Shown here: positions 62,314 through 64,000 of the stretch, piece by piece
How positions within the stretch are numbered: the first letter of the stretch is position 1
Layout of the letters: the number at the start of each line of letters is the position of its first letter
Origin: Halobacteriales archaeon QS_1_69_70
Lineage (GTDB): Archaea > Halobacteriota > Halobacteria > Halobacteriales > Haloarculaceae
Direction: 5' to 3'
DNA length: 64,000 nucleotides
Assembly: GCA_003021005.1 (NCBI GenBank)
Contig: PXRI01000017.1
Location: 185,542 to 249,541 of the forward strand
Position numbers and translations under genes: made by a program
The notes under the pieces: generated by a model
Told to the model about the DNA's origin: nothing
Seen by the model: the letters and a program-made list of their open reading frames with translations, nothing else
Databases searched by the model: none

Positions 62314-62562
62314 CTAATTCCCGCCGACCTCGGGCGCCTCGTCGCGGTGCTTGTCCGGGTTCGCAATCTCCTCGGCGTCGTTCTCGCGCTGTCTCGACCG
62401 TGCTTTTTCTTCCTCGATGCGCTGCTCCTCGGCCGCCTTTCCGGCATCCTGGTGTTCCTCGACGACATCCGCCTTCTCCGCCTCGGGCACCTGGTCGGCC
62501 TCTTCAGGCAGGTCCTCGTCCGCATCGGCACCGTCGGATCCATCGTCAGTGGAGTCGCTCAT
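62314..62562 (-). CDS. Small acidic charged protein, unknown
   Basis: The 82-residue product from ATG 62562 (MSDSTDDGSDGADADEDLPE) is almost entirely charged helix (EEQRIEEEKARSRQRENDAE). An upstream ATG at 62718 would extend it into the tandem repeat and is less likely. No known family. Confidence 0.6.
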   Translation of the reverse strand: MSDSTDDGSDGADADEDLPEEADQVPEAEKADVVEEHQDAGKAAEEQRIEEEKARSRQRENDAEEIANPDKHRDEAPEVGGN

Positions 62563-62670
62563 GTACCGCGACCTGTTGGGTTGTTGTCGTGGTATAGGTG
62601 GCGGAGGCGAAGCGCGCGACTGCGCAAACCGAGATGGCGACCGGGTGAATACCTGCGATTCACTATCCGA

Positions 62671-62970
62671 ATCACCCATCTCGAAGGCCTCGACCGGCCT
62701 GCCGACCTCTACCCCCACACATCACCGTCAGCGAAGCCGTCGACCGGGCCGCCGACTTCCACATTGACAGATCACCGCCAGTAAAGTCGTCGATCGGCCT
62801 GCCGACCTCTACTCCCATACATCACCGCCAGTGAAGCCGTCGACCGGCCTGCCGACCTCTACTCCCATACATCACCGCCAGTGAAGCCGTCGACCGGCCC
62901 GCCAACCCCTTCAACCAAACATCACCGCCAGCGAAGCCCTCGGCCGGCTACGGTCGCGCGACTCGCTGCG
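62671..62970. repeat. 50-bp tandem repeat, about six units
   Basis: Units start at 62671, 62721, 62771, 62821, 62871 and 62921. The conserved part begins ATCACCGCCAGTGAAGCCGT and goes on CGACCGGCCTGCCGACCTCT; units 3 and 4 are almost identical, while the outer units fade. The last 20 bases of a unit vary most. It is not a CRISPR: there are no unrelated spacers of constant size and no cas genes. Confidence 0.85.
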
Positions 62971-63195
62971 CTCCTCGGTCGCTTCGCTCCCTGCGGTGCT
63001 TGCTTCGTCGTGCTTCCCGTAGCCGGTCTCGCCCTTCGAGTCCACCAGGCCAGCACCGCCCCGCACCACAGACCTCCCCAGCCGACTCCCTCACCCTCGC
63101 TTGCGCTCGGGTTCGGTCGTCCCTCGTGCACAGATAGCCGACCGCCGCTCGCGGAGCGCTCGCGGCGGTCGACGCGCGCACGCCACGCCCAACGT
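62971..63195. other. GC-rich spacer, no gene
   Basis: Low-complexity CGCGACTCGCTGCGCTCC-type sequence and arginine-rich frames without convincing starts. Confidence 0.4.
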
Positions 63196-63395
63196 TCAGT
63201 CTCCTGGTGGACTGAAAGGGCGAGGCGCGGTCGCGCCGGAGGGGAGTCGCTGAGCAGGCCCTATCCGACCGAAGGGAGGATATCCTGCTCAGCGACCGCG
63301 AGCGCGCCGAGGGCTTTCGAGGGTGTCGCGGTTGTTTCGTGCGGTTAGATGATTCGTCCTGGCGACCGCGAGCGCGTCGAGGGCTTTTGAGGTGG
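63196..63395. repeat. Dispersed repeat A, copy 2 with partial duplication
   Basis: Reverse-oriented relative of 783-930. It has a perfect 13-bp stem, GTCGCTGAGCAGG (63246-63258) against CCTGCTCAGCGAC (63284-63296), enclosing CCCTATCCGACCGAAGGGAG. The end part, GCGACCGCGAGCGCGCCGAG plus GGCTTTCGAGG, is repeated once more at 63362-63392 with few changes. Confidence 0.75.
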
Positions 63396-63569
63396 TTGCG
63401 GTTCTGGTGGTCGAGTCGGTCGAGCGAGCGAGCCGAGAGCGTTCGGGTGTCCTACGTCAGTTCGAGCGCACTTGGCGCGGACTTTCACCATCTGGGGTTC
63501 GATACAATAAAAGCCGCACCCAGGCCCGGAATCACCAGTTCACCCACGCCACGCCTGCGATTGGGGAAG
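63396..63569. other. Upstream region of the acyl-CoA dehydrogenase
   Basis: No gene. ACAATAAAAG near 63502 is an isolated A+T-rich element. The more likely promoter is the TATA-like box beginning at 63570. Confidence 0.4.
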
Positions 63570-63576
63570 CGTAAAG
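63570..63576 (+). promoter_or_regulatory. TATA-like box for acyl-CoA dehydrogenase
   Basis: CGTAAAG lies 24-30 bases before ATG 63600. Confidence 0.5.
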
Positions 63577-63599
63577 TGCGAACGCGAGAAGCCGGAGGT

Positions 63600-64000
63600 A
63601 TGGACTTCAGCCTGGACCCCGAGGCCCGCCAGATCAGGGACGTGGTGGCCGAGTTCGTCGACGAGGAGGTCGTCCCGGTCGCCGGCGACATCGACCACGA
63701 CGACGAGTTCCCCTGGGACCTGGTCGACCAACTGGCGGAGCTCGACCTCATGGGCATGCCGTTCCCCGAGGAGTACGGCGGCGCCGGCCTCGACTACCAC
63801 GCCTACCCCGCCGCCCTCGAGGAGATTTCCCGGGGCTCCGGCGGCCTCGGGACCATCGTCGCCGCTCACATCTCGCTGGCCGGCAACATGATCTACGCCT
63901 TCGGCACCGCCGCGCAGAAACGGGAGTACCTCACCCCGCTCGCGCAAGGCGAGGACGTCGGCGCGTTCGCGCTCTCCGAACCCGGCGCCGGCAGCGACGT
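63600..64000 (+). CDS. Acyl-CoA dehydrogenase (5' part)
   Basis: The gene starts at ATG 63600 and runs off the window after 133 codons. It opens DFSLDPEARQIRDVVAEFVD, followed by LDLMGMPFPEEYGGAGLDYH and the FAD/substrate motif GAFALSEPGAGSDV at the window end. Members oxidise acyl-CoA to enoyl-CoA, passing electrons to ETF. Beta-oxidation relevance fits the nearby damaged hydroxyacyl-CoA dehydrogenase. Confidence 0.95.
   Translation, partial: MDFSLDPEARQIRDVVAEFVDEEVVPVAGDIDHDDEFPWDLVDQLAELDLMGMPFPEEYGGAGLDYHAYPAALEEISRGSGGLGTIVAAHISLAGNMIYAFGTAAQKREYLTPLAQGEDVGAFALSEPGAGSD

Noticed and set aside
62671-62970. CRISPR array
   Set aside because: Units are 50 bp with near-identical whole repeats and no unique spacers; no cas genes nearby.

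Overview
The window is chromosomal DNA from a halophilic archaeon (class Halobacteria). Signs of this are very high G+C over most of its length, strongly acidic proteins, TATA boxes about 25-30 bases before start codons with almost no leader, Tat signal peptides on exported proteins, and archaeal housekeeping genes (TFS, NAC, DUF373, SppA, phosphomevalonate decarboxylase, diphthine synthesis). I cannot name the genus.

Layout. 1-10.7 kb: the end of a peptide ABC transporter ATPase, gatB with an overlapping small gene, a coiled-coil gene followed by smc and scpA, a Tat lipoprotein made of two copies of one domain, and mtnP. 10.7-28.7 kb: an island of lower G+C opened by a decayed IS6-like element. 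It carries a membrane/AhpD-like fusion, a BBE-type flavoprotein, an unknown Tat-like protein with a UbiA prenyltransferase, a CrtI-type flavoprotein, a TrpD-like gene with broken motifs, anthranilate synthase (TrpE+TrpG), a benzoate/anthranilate-type CoA ligase with a small secreted protein, a frameshifted membrane protein, a relative of methanogenesis marker 12, and an anthraniloyl-CoA monooxygenase/reductase-like flavoprotein. 28.7-32.0 kb: a decaying pilin-like operon whose platform gene is cut at the island junction.

32-56 kb is an ordinary haloarchaeal backbone: a second UbiA enzyme with a phosphoribosyltransferase, an LVIVD-repeat exported protein, PhzF, PEP synthase, DnaJ, a nucleotidyltransferase, Dph6, DUF373, SppA, a PUA protein, NAC and an RNA methyltransferase, TFS, mevalonate decarboxylase, glutamate dehydrogenase, a CitE-like lyase and a MaoC hydratase. 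55.5-64 kb holds a hybrid histidine kinase with an in-frame repeat expansion, an acyl-CoA carboxylase and a hydroxyacyl-CoA dehydrogenase that each carry an internal deletion, the fbp-fba pair, a 50-bp tandem repeat, dispersed repeats, and the start of an acyl-CoA dehydrogenase.

The most novel element is the island. Anthranilate synthase, a CoA ligase, an anthraniloyl-CoA-type monooxygenase, a prenyltransferase and two further flavin oxidases together suggest a pathway to an anthranilate-derived, possibly prenylated compound. That reading is inference. Several island and pilin genes are frameshifted, many by apparent single-base loss, so either the region is decaying or the assembly carries deletion errors; raw reads should settle this first.
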